A DNA stretch of 64,000 nt from the NCBI RefSeq assembly GCF_900172225.1, contig NZ_FWFO01000001.1, positions 2,604,001 to 2,668,000 of the forward strand, read 5' to 3'. Shown here in pieces: positions 8,778-16,830 of this stretch. The notes beneath the pieces were generated by a model. That model did no database searches. It was not told where the DNA came from and was given only the letters and a program-made list of their open reading frames with translations. Position 1 is the stretch's first letter; every line of letters begins with the position of its first letter. The stretch is from Falsiruegeria litorea R37 (GTDB lineage Bacteria > Pseudomonadota > Alphaproteobacteria > Rhodobacterales > Rhodobacteraceae). A program made the position numbers and the translations under genes.

Positions 8778-9059
8778 ATGGCGGATCAAACAACAACCTC
8801 CGCACAGACTGCTGAAAGCGACAAGGGCTATTGGCAGGCCAACGTGCGGATCATCCTCGTCAGCCTGGTAATCTGGGCTGTCGTATCGTTCGGGTTCGGC
8901 ATCCTGCTGCGCCCCATGCTCTCAGGCATCAGCGTCGGTGGCACCGATCTTGGCTTCTGGTTCGCCCAGCAAGGCTCGATCCTGGTGTTCCTGGCCCTGA
9001 TCTTTTTCTACGCCTGGCGCATGAACAAACTCGACAAAGAATTTGGCGTTGAGGAATAA
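8778..9059 (+). CDS. DUF4212 family small subunit of sodium/solute symporter
   Basis: Small membrane protein (93 residues) with two hydrophobic segments (about 24-44 and 61-81) and the conserved YWQANVRIILVSLVIWAV and FWFAQQGSILVFL blocks of DUF4212. In this family the small protein is always encoded just before a VC_2705-type sodium:solute symporter and is thought to be its partner. Here the spacing to the symporter is 5 bp. The start has a strong AAGGAGG ribosome site 9 bases upstream. Its exact contribution to transport is not established. Confidence 0.92.
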   Translation: MADQTTTSAQTAESDKGYWQANVRIILVSLVIWAVVSFGFGILLRPMLSGISVGGTDLGFWFAQQGSILVFLALIFFYAWRMNKLDKEFGVEE

Positions 9060-9064
9060 GGCAG

Positions 9065-10849
9065 ATGGATCAGTTTACCATTAACCTGCTGTTTGTGGGC
9101 GCCTCTTTCGCGCTTTACATCGGCATCGCGATCTGGGCCCGCGCCGGGTCCACATCAGAGTTCTACGCCGCCGGTCGCGGCGTTCACCCGGTCACCAACG
9201 GTATGGCGACAGCAGCTGACTGGATGTCGGCGGCCTCGTTCATTTCGATGGCGGGCCTGATTGCCTTTACCGGCTACGACAACTCCTCGTTCCTGATGGG
9301 TTGGACCGGCGGCTACGTGCTGCTGGCGCTTCTGCTTGCACCGTATCTGCGCAAGTTCGGCAAGTTCACCGTGTCGGAATTCATCGGCGACCGTTTCTAC
9401 AGCCAGACCGCCCGCATCGTGGCCGTGATCTGTCTGATCGTTGCATCGACCACCTATGTTATCGGTCAGATGACCGGCGTGGGCGTGGCCTTTGGTCGTT
9501 TCCTTGAGGTTTCGAACACTGCTGGTCTGCTGATCGGCGCCTGTGTGGTCTTTGCCTACGCCGTGTTCGGCGGCATGAAGGGTGTGACTTACACTCAGGT
9601 GGCCCAGTACTGCGTTCTGATCACCGCCTACACCATCCCGGCGATCTTCATCTCGCTGCAGCTGACCGGCAACCCGATCCCGGCCCTGGGCCTGTTCGGC
9701 GATCACGCTGCTTCGGGTGAGCCGCTGCTGGCGAAACTGGACGCGGTGGTGACCGAGCTTGGGTTCAAGGAATACACCGCCCACCACGCCGATACGTTCA
9801 ACATGGTGCTCTTCACCCTGTCGCTGATGATCGGTACTGCGGGTCTGCCCCACGTGATCATGCGCTTCTTTACCGTGCCGCGCGTTGCTGACGCCCGTTG
9901 GTCGGCTGGCTGGACCCTGGTGTTCATTGCCCTGCTGTATCTGACCGCGCCTGCGGTGGGTGCCATGGCACGCCTGAACATCACCGACATGATGTGGCCG
10001 AATGGGACGAACGCCGAGGCTGTCACCGTCGAGCAGATCGAAAGCGATCCGCGCTATGACTGGATGGCGACCTGGCAGAAAACCGGTCTGCTGGATTGGG
10101 AAGACAAGAACGGCGACGGCAAGATTCAGTACTACAACGACAAATCTGAATCGATGCAAGCCAAAGCGGCCGAAAACGGCTGGGAAGGCAACGAGCTGAC
10201 CAAGTTCAACCGTGACATCCTGGTTCTGGCCAACCCCGAGATTGCAAACCTGCCGGGTTGGGTGATCGGTCTGGTCGCGGCTGGTGGCCTTGCGGCTGCT
10301 CTGTCCACCGCTGCGGGCCTGTTGCTGGCGATCTCGTCGGCTGTGTCCCACGACCTGATCAAAGGTGCGATCAACCCGCAGATCAGCGAAAAGAACGAGC
10401 TGCTGTCGGCCCGTGTCGCCATGGCCGTGGCCATCGCGGTGGCAACCTATCTGGGTCTGAACCCCCCGGGCTTTGCCGCGCAAACGGTTGCTCTGGCCTT
10501 TGGTTTGGCTGCTGCCTCGATCTTCCCGGCGTTGATGATGGGGATCTTCTCGACCCGCGTTAACAACACCGGCGCCGTGGCTGGCATGCTGGCCGGTCTG
10601 ATCGTCACACTGGTTTACATCTTCCTGCACAAGGGCTGGCTGTTCATTCCCGGCACCAACTCCTTCACCGATGCGGACCCGCTGTTGGGCACCGTCAAGT
10701 CGACCTCGTTCGGCGCAATTGGTGCAGCAGTGAACTTTGCGGTCGCCTATGTCGTCTCCGGCATGACCAAAGAGACCCCGCAGGAGATCAAAGACCTGGT
10801 CGAAAGCGTCCGCATTCCCCGTGGCGCAGGCGCAGCTCAGGATCACTGA
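9065..10849 (+). CDS. Sodium:solute (acetate-type) symporter, VC_2705/ActP family
   Basis: Inner-membrane SSS-family symporter (594 residues, about 13 hydrophobic segments) probably importing acetate or a related short-chain carboxylate with Na+. The family core is visible in TAADWMSAASFISMAGLIAF and the repeat AAALSTAAGLLLAISSAVSHD. An unusual hydrophilic insert at about residues 315-395 contains DKNGDGKIQYYN (347-358), which matches an EF-hand calcium loop in its Asp/Asn spacing. Calcium sensing is only an inference. The gene follows the DUF4212 subunit and lies downstream of acsA-adk, which fits acetate uptake plus activation. A strong terminator follows. Confidence 0.93.
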   Translation: MDQFTINLLFVGASFALYIGIAIWARAGSTSEFYAAGRGVHPVTNGMATAADWMSAASFISMAGLIAFTGYDNSSFLMGWTGGYVLLALLLAPYLRKFGKFTVSEFIGDRFYSQTARIVAVICLIVASTTYVIGQMTGVGVAFGRFLEVSNTAGLLIGACVVFAYAVFGGMKGVTYTQVAQYCVLITAYTIPAIFISLQLTGNPIPALGLFGDHAASGEPLLAKLDAVVTELGFKEYTAHHADTFNMVLFTLSLMIGTAGLPHVIMRFFTVPRVADARWSAGWTLVFIALLYLTAPAVGAMARLNITDMMWPNGTNAEAVTVEQIESDPRYDWMATWQKTGLLDWEDKNGDGKIQYYNDKSESMQAKAAENGWEGNELTKFNRDILVLANPEIANLPGWVIGLVAAGGLAAALSTAAGLLLAISSAVSHDLIKGAINPQISEKNELLSARVAMAVAIAVATYLGLNPPGFAAQTVALAFGLAAASIFPALMMGIFSTRVNNTGAVAGMLAGLIVTLVYIFLHKGWLFIPGTNSFTDADPLLGTVKSTSFGAIGAAVNFAVAYVVSGMTKETPQEIKDLVESVRIPRGAGAAQDH

Positions 10850-10905
10850 TATGTGCCGCAGACCCTGTTCCCTCCCGATTGGGGTCTGCTTCAACTGACC
10901 ATGGT

Positions 10906-10938
10906 CCCGCCCGGCGTTTTACCGGGCGGGGCTTTTTT
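10906..10938 (+). terminator. Rho-independent terminator after symporter gene
   Basis: Perfect 9-bp stem CCCGCCCGG (10906-10914) and CCGGGCGGG (10922-10930), 7-base loop, then GC and a run of six T (10933-10938). Classic intrinsic terminator 57 bases after the symporter stop. Confidence 0.88.
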
Positions 10939-10962
10939 CCTTTTATCGCAGGCTGATGTCCC

Positions 10963-12786
10963 ATGCCCCTGACACATGCGCAGATCACCCGTTTCCTGAA
11001 ATCCGTGCACCCTTATGATGCGCTGCCAGTGACCGAGCTCGACACCATCGCGCCGCAGTTGGACGTGTGGGAAGTCGAGCGCGACTTTGCCGTTTACGAC
11101 CACGGGGAGGCCCTGCCTGGCCTCTTCATCGTCTACGAAGGCCAAATCGAGGTGACCGACGAGAACGGCGTCGCGGTTTCGCATTTGGGCCTGCGCAATT
11201 CCTTTGGCGAGCGCGGCCTGCTGCGCGATGGCAAGGCCGTCACCAGCGCCCGCGCCGATGCCCATTCCGTGCTGCTCGTGCTGCCGCCTGCGCTCTTTTC
11301 CGATCTGATCGCCCGGCATGAGGTGGTCGCAAAATTCTTCAACCGCGCCCGTGCGCCCCGCCCCCAACAAGAGACGCTGGCGACCAGCTCTGTCGACACG
11401 CTGATGGCCCATGATCCGACCACCTGCTCGCCGGACGACACCGTCCAGGCCGCCGCACAGCTGATGCGAGAGCGGCGGATTTCCTCGCTCTGCGTCACGC
11501 AAGATGGCGCGCTGCGCGGTATCCTGACCACCCGCGATCTGTCGGGCAAAGTGGTGGCACAGGCCCTGCCCGCAACGACGCCGGTGGCCCAGATCATGAC
11601 CGCTGATCCCCTGACACTCTCGCCCTCGGCCATCGGATCAGATGTGCTGCACGCGATGATGGAGCATCACATCGGCCATATTCCGATCACCCAAGGGGAT
11701 CGCGTTGTGGGGATCGTCACCCAGACCGACCTGACCCGCTATCAGGCGGTGAGCTCTGCCGAGCTGGTCAGCCAGATCGCCAAGGCAACCACGGCGGAAG
11801 AGATGGCCAAGGTCACCGCCGAGATCTCGCAACTGCTGGTGCAGCTGGTGGCAGGTGGCAACCGGCACGAGGTGGTGACGCGGCTGATCACCGACATTGC
11901 CGACACCGCCACCCGCCGCCTGCTGGCCTTGGCCGAGGCCAAGCTTGGCCCCGCCCCCGTCCCCTACCTGTGGCTGGCCTGCGGATCGCAGGGGCGGCAG
12001 GAGCAGACGGGCGTGAGCGATCAGGACAATTGCCTGATGCTGGACGATGCGGTGACGGACGCCGACATGGCCTATTTCGCAGAGCTGGCGAAGTTCGTCA
12101 GCGATGGCCTTGATACCTGCGGCTATTTCTACTGCCCCGGCGACATGATGGCCACGAACCCGCGTTGGTGTCAGCCGGTGCGGGTGTGGCGCGAGTATTT
12201 CGAGGGCTGGATCGCCAAACCCAACCCCGAGGCGCAGATGCTGGCGAGTGTGATGTTCGACCTGCGGCCAATCGGGGGCAGCTTTGATCTGTTCGCCGAT
12301 CTACAGGAAGAGACACTGAAAGCGGCGAGTTCAAACTCGATTTTTGTCGCTCACATGATCTCGAACTCTTTGAAGCACACTCCGCCCCTGGGCCTGCTGC
12401 GCGGGTTTGCCACCATCCGCTCGGGCGAGCATCGCAACACATTGGATCTGAAACACAACGGCGTGGTGCCGGTGGTCGATCTGGGGCGTATCTATGCGTT
12501 GCAGGGACAGTTGACGGTGGCAGGCACCCGCGCGCGGCTGCACGCGGCGCAAGAAACTGGCGTGCTCAGCCCGTCAGGTGCGCGTGACTTGCTGGACGCC
12601 TATGACCTGATCGCCGAGACACGGCTGGAGCATCAGGTGGCGCGGATCAAAGCGGGGCTGGCCCCCGACAACTATCTTGCCCCCACCGATTTGTCGGACT
12701 TTGAGCGAAGTCATCTGCGCGACGCCTTTGTCGTGGTAAAGACGATGCAATCGGCGGTGGGGCATGGCAAGGGCATGCTGGGCTGA
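10963..12786 (+). CDS. Cyclic-nucleotide-binding / CBS-pair / DUF294 nucleotidyltransferase-like protein
   Basis: Cytoplasmic signalling protein (607 residues) with four parts in order. An N-terminal cNMP-binding-like barrel covers about 1-125 (GLFIVYEGQIEVTDENGV, FGERGLL). A tandem CBS pair covers about 140-260 (VDTLMAHDPTTCSPDDTVQ, VAQIMTADPLTLSPS). A DUF294 nucleotidyltransferase fold follows, with CGSQGRQEQTGVSDQDN near 340-356, where GS and DxD-like residues would bind nucleotide and metal. A helical DUF294 C-domain closes it. The family often sits beside acetate symporters of the VC_2705 type and a DnaQ-like exonuclease, exactly as here, suggesting adenylate-sensing control of acetate metabolism. 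The biochemical activity of the family is not known. Confidence 0.88.
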   Translation: MPLTHAQITRFLKSVHPYDALPVTELDTIAPQLDVWEVERDFAVYDHGEALPGLFIVYEGQIEVTDENGVAVSHLGLRNSFGERGLLRDGKAVTSARADAHSVLLVLPPALFSDLIARHEVVAKFFNRARAPRPQQETLATSSVDTLMAHDPTTCSPDDTVQAAAQLMRERRISSLCVTQDGALRGILTTRDLSGKVVAQALPATTPVAQIMTADPLTLSPSAIGSDVLHAMMEHHIGHIPITQGDRVVGIVTQTDLTRYQAVSSAELVSQIAKATTAEEMAKVTAEISQLLVQLVAGGNRHEVVTRLITDIADTATRRLLALAEAKLGPAPVPYLWLACGSQGRQEQTGVSDQDNCLMLDDAVTDADMAYFAELAKFVSDGLDTCGYFYCPGDMMATNPRWCQPVRVWREYFEGWIAKPNPEAQMLASVMFDLRPIGGSFDLFADLQEETLKAASSNSIFVAHMISNSLKHTPPLGLLRGFATIRSGEHRNTLDLKHNGVVPVVDLGRIYALQGQLTVAGTRARLHAAQETGVLSPSGARDLLDAYDLIAETRLEHQVARIKAGLAPDNYLAPTDLSDFERSHLRDAFVVVKTMQSAVGHGKGMLG

Positions 12787-12792
12787 GAGTGC

Positions 12793-12830
12793 GGGACGCC
12801 TTCGGCGACCGTGTTTTGAACGAGAAGAAG
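12793..12830 (+). repeat. Dispersed 3'-flanking repeat R1, copy 1
   Basis: The stretch beginning GGGACGCCTTCGGCGACCGT and ending GAACGAGAAGAAG recurs at 43641-43603 and, less exactly, at 31224-31189, both on the minus strand. This copy starts 7 bases after the stop of the CBS/DUF294 gene, in sense orientation. The core CGCC-TTC-GGCG can form a small hairpin. Confidence 0.7.
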
Positions 12831-12852
12831 ACCAAGGGTTGGAGATAGAGGC

Positions 12853-13371
12853 ATGTTTCTGGAGTTGATCGCAACCGTGTTTGCCGGGCTCGCTGCTGCG
12901 GGTGTCATGATGTTGGTCGCACGTTGGGTGCCTGGCCTGCCCCGATGGCTGACGCCGGTGGTTGCAGGGGCCGCAATGATAGCCGTCACGATCGCCAGCG
13001 AATATGGCTGGTATGAGCGCACGCGGGCCTCTCTGCCTGCCGAATTCATGGTCATTGAGACGGTTGAAAACCGGGCCATGTATCGCCCCTGGACCTATGT
13101 CGTGCCGTTCGTCGACCGCTTTGCCGCTGTCGACACGGCCTCGATCCAGACGCACAGCACGCGGCCCGACCAGCGCTTGGCCGAGCTGTATTTCATGGGC
13201 CGGTGGGCACCTGTGTCGAAACTGCCGGTGGCCGTCGATTGCTCCGGATCACGTCGCGCCAATCTGGCCGATGGGGTGGAATTTGACGCCGATGGAAACG
13301 TCAACGGCGCGTCCTGGATTTCGGTGTCCCCGGACGACAGTGTTGTTGCGGCGGTCTGCGGGGTGTCGTGA
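12853..13371 (+). CDS. Conserved-context membrane protein of unknown function
   Basis: A 172-residue protein I do not recognise. Two N-terminal hydrophobic segments (about 4-24 and 33-52) would anchor it in the inner membrane. The remaining 120 residues are soluble, contain two cysteines (in VAVDCSGSRRANL and VAAVCGVS near the C terminus) and may be periplasmic. A GGAGATAGAGGC ribosome site precedes the ATG. Its stop overlaps the start of the exonuclease gene by one base (TGATG), so the two are translationally coupled. Codon use is like its neighbours. It may tether or regulate the exonuclease-like protein, but this is only inferred from the overlap. Confidence 0.75.
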   Translation: MFLELIATVFAGLAAAGVMMLVARWVPGLPRWLTPVVAGAAMIAVTIASEYGWYERTRASLPAEFMVIETVENRAMYRPWTYVVPFVDRFAAVDTASIQTHSTRPDQRLAELYFMGRWAPVSKLPVAVDCSGSRRANLADGVEFDADGNVNGASWISVSPDDSVVAAVCGVS

Positions 13372-14783
13372 TGCTTGCCAATCTGAGCCTGCGCCTGCGG
13401 ATCTTTCTCTTTTTCTGCCTGATTGCCGTTGGCGGCGTGACGGTTGTGCTTGTCTCGCTCTATCTGGGCCTGCAACGCAGCGTCGACGCCGGAGCGGCTG
13501 GCGGGTTCACCTTTGCCGCAATCCTGGCGAGCTTTGGCCTGTTGGCCTTGAGCGCGGGCATCTGGCTGCTATTTGACGAAAACGTCGCCAAGCCCATTGA
13601 AAAAGTGGCCGCGCTCATGCGGGTGCGCGCCCATTCGGATGCCGAGACGGACATCGATCCCGAGTTGGCCCGCTATCTTGGCGATCTGGCACCGGCTGCT
13701 GCCGGTCTTGCGGATCGTGCTGGCAACGCGGCGCAGGATCTGGCCGCAAACCTTGCTGATCATACGGCGCAACTGGCGGCGGAACGGGATCAGCTGACCG
13801 CGCTGCTGACGGACATCCCCGTGGCAATGACCGTGCTGAGCGCCGACCTGAACATCGTGCTTTATGACGGGCAATCGGCGGACCTGTTGGCACGGATCGC
13901 ACCGCCGCGACTGAATGCGCCCCTGACCGACTATTTTGAACCAGAGGCCCTGGACCAGGCGCGCGCGCAGGTAAACCGTACCGGATTGCCGGTTGGGTGT
14001 GTCCTGACCAGCCGCCATGGCGGGTTGAGCTGCCCGGCCCTGATGCGTCCCTTGGACGGTGCGCCGGGGTACCTGCTGTCCTTTGAAGCATCCGAACCCC
14101 AACTCTCTACCGAGCAGCCCCGCCCGCTGGTCTATGACTTCAACCTTTTGGAAACCGCAGGCCAGGCCCGGACCGAGGACACGCCCCTGTCGGAACTGAC
14201 CTTTGCTGTGTTTGACACCGAAACAACCGGGCTGTTGCCGCACAAGGATGACATCGTGCAAATCGGGGCCTTGCGGATGGTGCGCGGCAAGATTGTCGAG
14301 GGCGAGACCTTTGACACACTAGTGGACCCCAAACGCCCGATCCCGGCCACCTCGAGCGAGGTGCATGGCATCACGGATGCGATGGTTGCCGGTGCGCCGG
14401 ATGTGATTAAAGCGGCGCGCGGGTTCCACGGCTTTGCCAGCGGGGCGGTTCTGGTCGCCCACAATGCGCCCTTTGACCTTGCCTTTCTCCGCAGGCAGGC
14501 CGAGGCATGTGAGGTGGCATGGGATCACCCGGTACTGGATACGGTGCTCTTGTCAGCCGTGCTCTTTGGCGCCAGCGAGACCCACACGCTGGACGCGATC
14601 TGTGATCGGCTGGGCATCGTGATCGAAGATCGCGACCGGCACACGGCCCTAGGGGACGCCCGCGCCACGGCACAGGTGCTGGCCTGCATGATCCCCATGC
14701 TCGAGGCGCGCGGGGTCCGCACCTTTGGTGAAGTTGTGACTGAGACCAAAAAACATGGTCGCCTGCTGCAGGACTTGAACTAA
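13371..14783 (+). CDS. Membrane-anchored DEDDh 3'-5' exonuclease (DnaQ/PolC-epsilon-like)
   Basis: A 470-residue protein with an N-terminal membrane part and a C-terminal exonuclease. Two hydrophobic helices (about 8-32 and 42-66) and a HAMP/PAS-like linker precede a DEDDh domain that begins near residue 277. Exo I is FAVFDTETTGLL, Exo II is VLVAHNAPFDLAFL, and Exo III with the catalytic His and Asp is HTALGDARATAQVLA. All four acidic residues and the His are present, so it should be active on DNA or RNA ends. The ATG at 13371 overlaps the previous stop by one base. The same sensor-histidine-kinase-like front end fused to an exonuclease is found beside acetate symporter/DUF294 genes elsewhere. 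Its substrate and role there are unclear. Confidence 0.87.
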   Translation: MLANLSLRLRIFLFFCLIAVGGVTVVLVSLYLGLQRSVDAGAAGGFTFAAILASFGLLALSAGIWLLFDENVAKPIEKVAALMRVRAHSDAETDIDPELARYLGDLAPAAAGLADRAGNAAQDLAANLADHTAQLAAERDQLTALLTDIPVAMTVLSADLNIVLYDGQSADLLARIAPPRLNAPLTDYFEPEALDQARAQVNRTGLPVGCVLTSRHGGLSCPALMRPLDGAPGYLLSFEASEPQLSTEQPRPLVYDFNLLETAGQARTEDTPLSELTFAVFDTETTGLLPHKDDIVQIGALRMVRGKIVEGETFDTLVDPKRPIPATSSEVHGITDAMVAGAPDVIKAARGFHGFASGAVLVAHNAPFDLAFLRRQAEACEVAWDHPVLDTVLLSAVLFGASETHTLDAICDRLGIVIEDRDRHTALGDARATAQVLACMIPMLEARGVRTFGEVVTETKKHGRLLQDLN

Positions 14784-14851
14784 AGCGTGTTGGAGAATCT
14801 GAGTAGCCTGGATCGGTCAACCTTAGCACGATCATTCCTGCCAGCCGCCAC

Positions 14852-15475
14852 TTAATGCAACGGCGTGAACCCGCGCAGGATTTCGCCACGCGCTGGATAC
14901 CTGTCCTCAATGCAAAGGTAGTGTATTCGTCCAGCCGTTTCCCAATCAACGACCCTTGTTTCCTGTCCCTCAGTGCAAGCGCGTCGCGCCAAACCAAATT
15001 CGGGAAGCCAATGAAATAGTGAAATCCAGCTCTCTGTCATTGCGTATTCCATCAAGGCAGGGTTCGAACGCGGCGCGGCGTAACAATCCAATTGCTCCAC
15101 GCCTTCAAGCCTTTGGATCATTGCGCATCGGTGCGCTCGATTGGCAAGAAACCCCTTAAGTCGCCTGGGATCAGTGATATCAAGTCCCCAGAACCCGATC
15201 ACCTCCAAATCCTTGGCGGACACTCCCTCGGACTGATCCTTGGACATCTTCACAACGCGAAGCCTGTTGCTGTCGGCTTCCAATGTGAGCATCACTGACA
15301 CCACTGGAGCTTTCGCAGCCACTGGCGGCCCTGCTTCGACATCACCGAAAAGAGATGCCTCGCTCTCGGAATGTGCCATTTGCGCCGCCAAGACCGAGGC
15401 AGCGACAACCACAATCAGGGGTTTGCTCGCTTTCACTCTGGCGCTCCGAAAAGCCGGGTTTCTTCTTATGACCAT
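14852..15475 (-). CDS. Unknown secreted or membrane-anchored protein
   Basis: A 207-residue protein I do not recognise. From the ATG at 15475 it begins with a basic n-region and a hydrophobic core (PLIVVVAASVLAAQMA) ending in AHS, like a signal peptide. The frame stays open to an upstream start at 15514, but the ATG at 15475 has a GAGG-like site and gives the better signal sequence. The mature part has four cysteines (HRCAM, DCYAA, RRACTEG, LCIED) that could form disulphides. It is slightly AT-richer than its neighbours. It stands alone between a convergent exonuclease gene and a divergent flavin reductase gene. Confidence 0.6.
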   Translation of the reverse strand: MVIRRNPAFRSARVKASKPLIVVVAASVLAAQMAHSESEASLFGDVEAGPPVAAKAPVVSVMLTLEADSNRLRVVKMSKDQSEGVSAKDLEVIGFWGLDITDPRRLKGFLANRAHRCAMIQRLEGVEQLDCYAAPRSNPALMEYAMTESWISLFHWLPEFGLARRACTEGQETRVVDWETAGRIHYLCIEDRYPARGEILRGFTPLH

Positions 15476-15852
15476 GCGCCTCACGCCCCCAGAAGACAAA
15501 ACAGATCCGTACACGACACCCTAAAGACCGCCATTTAAGGAAGGCAAGAAGCCGAATGTCGCGAATTGGCGCCATTTCGATGATCCGTGCGACAGATGTC
15601 TTGCAAAGAACCATCAGAATGACCCTTTCTGTCTTTTGGCACCCCTCTGGGGTAAGCTCATGGGTGATTGCGGTCTGTTTGCGACGCACCATCTGGAGCA
15701 GTCGCGTGAACCTGCACAGACAGCACCACATTGCGGGTTTCACCAAGGCAAAGACGTTGTAATTCCGCGCCTGGAACAGCAACACGCGGAAAAACGTGGA
15801 CAAGACGCCCGCCCCATGGCACGTGGGCCAAGACCATCAGGACAGGCGCGCG
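15476..15852. other. 377-bp intergenic region without a supported gene
   Basis: Base composition is more AT-rich than the surrounding genes, and small open frames exist on both strands, but none has a convincing ribosome site or domain. The region probably contains the divergent promoters of the unknown secreted protein and the flavin reductase. I see no clear repeat or hairpin. Confidence 0.4.
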
Positions 15853-16353
15853 ATGACCGAAACCCATTTCACCCCCGGCCCCGACACCACCCTTGCCTTT
15901 CGCGAGGCGCTTGGCTGTTTCGGCACCGGCGTGACCGTTGTGACCACCATGACGCCGCAAGGGCCGATGGCGATCACGGTCAACTCGTTTGCCTCAGTTT
16001 CGCTGGATCCGGCCTTGGTGCTGTGGTGCCCGGCCAAAACCTCGACCCGCTATACCGAGTTCATGGCCGCCGAGCATTACGTCATCCATGTCATGGCCGA
16101 GGATCAGCATAGCGTTGCCAAGGGTTTTGCCATGGACGGCACCGATTTCTCGGTCGCTGATTGGACCCCCAGCGGGACAGGCACACCGCTGCTGAGCGGC
16201 TGCCTGGCACGGTTCGAATGCGCCCAATCGGCCGTGCATGATGCGGGCGATCATTCGATCATCGTGGGTCAGGTGCATGCAGCGATGCATCGTCCCGGTC
16301 GCGGATTGATCTTCAAACGCGGGCAATACGGGGACTTCGCGCCGCGTGGCTAA
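15853..16353 (+). CDS. Flavin reductase-like (FMN-binding split-barrel) protein
   Basis: A 166-residue protein of the flavin reductase/DIM6-NTAB family, which reduces FMN or FAD with NAD(P)H and often serves two-component monooxygenases. Visible family signature: LGCFGTGVTVVTT near residue 21, then NSFASVSLDPALVLWC, where the Ser and backbone groups bind FMN phosphate, and HSIIVGQVHA near the end. The ATG at 15853 is chosen because it gives the canonical N terminus; the frame upstream has no family similarity. No monooxygenase lies next to it, so its electron acceptor is unknown. The stop is followed directly by the convergent DUF6505 gene. Confidence 0.88.
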   Translation: MTETHFTPGPDTTLAFREALGCFGTGVTVVTTMTPQGPMAITVNSFASVSLDPALVLWCPAKTSTRYTEFMAAEHYVIHVMAEDQHSVAKGFAMDGTDFSVADWTPSGTGTPLLSGCLARFECAQSAVHDAGDHSIIVGQVHAAMHRPGRGLIFKRGQYGDFAPRG

Positions 16354-16830
16354 CTAGTTGTCGGTGACATGCACTGCCAACAGGTCCAGTTCGGCCTCTT
16401 GCGGTTCGATCACGCGATAGGCCTCACGCACGCCACCCTCAGCCAACTCTCGCGCCACAGTCAGCAATGTGTTGGCGTCATGTTCGTCGCACAGATCCAC
16501 CATCTGATCGATCTCTTCTTGCGCCACTGACAGGGCCGCCTCAACCGACGGCGCGCCGTAAAGATCCACGAAATGCTGTGCCAGCGCCTGCTCTGCGGCC
16601 TCGCGTTCCCCCGGTTCGATCTGGGTCACGGCCACAAATGTCACCCGGCCAAAGGTTTCCAGGCCCAGCCAGCCGTTCGAAAACGCCTGTCTTGATTTTC
16701 CTTCCAGATCGTTCTCGGACCAGTTTGAAAATTCAAAGCCCCCGGAGATGCACAGCTCGCCGGTGCGGGCTGGCGAGTGAAACACGTTCCTGTCGCTGTC
16801 GTCGAAATGGATGGCGCGGGCCAGTTTCAT
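16354..16830 (-). CDS. DUF6505 family protein
   Basis: A 158-residue acidic cytoplasmic protein with the DUF6505 pattern (KLARAIHFDDSDRNVF, then GWLGLETFGRVTFVAV). Such proteins are encoded in Rhodobacterales directly behind the DUF4444 biotin/lipoate-ligase-like gene. The ATG overlaps the upstream stop by four bases (ATGA), so it is translationally coupled and is the last gene of the DUF6494-Mrp-ligase-DUF6505 operon. Function unknown; its fixed position suggests it works with the ligase-like protein. Confidence 0.8.
   Translation of the reverse strand: MKLARAIHFDDSDRNVFHSPARTGELCISGGFEFSNWSENDLEGKSRQAFSNGWLGLETFGRVTFVAVTQIEPGEREAAEQALAQHFVDLYGAPSVEAALSVAQEEIDQMVDLCDEHDANTLLTVARELAEGGVREAYRVIEPQEAELDLLAVHVTDN

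Noticed and set aside
8683-8871. An ATG at 8683 with a good AGAGGAGG site in the symporter leader
   Set aside because: The frame runs into the DUF4212 gene in another frame and its product has no pattern. A short leader peptide cannot be excluded but is not supported.
9155-10894. A 579-codon minus-strand frame opposite the symporter
   Set aside because: Mirror frame of a membrane protein gene; composition is Gln/Arg/His-rich without membrane or domain pattern.
15342-15803. A 153-codon minus-strand frame overlapping the unknown secreted protein gene and the intergenic region
   Set aside because: No ribosome site or domain, and it conflicts with the better-supported gene at 14852-15475.
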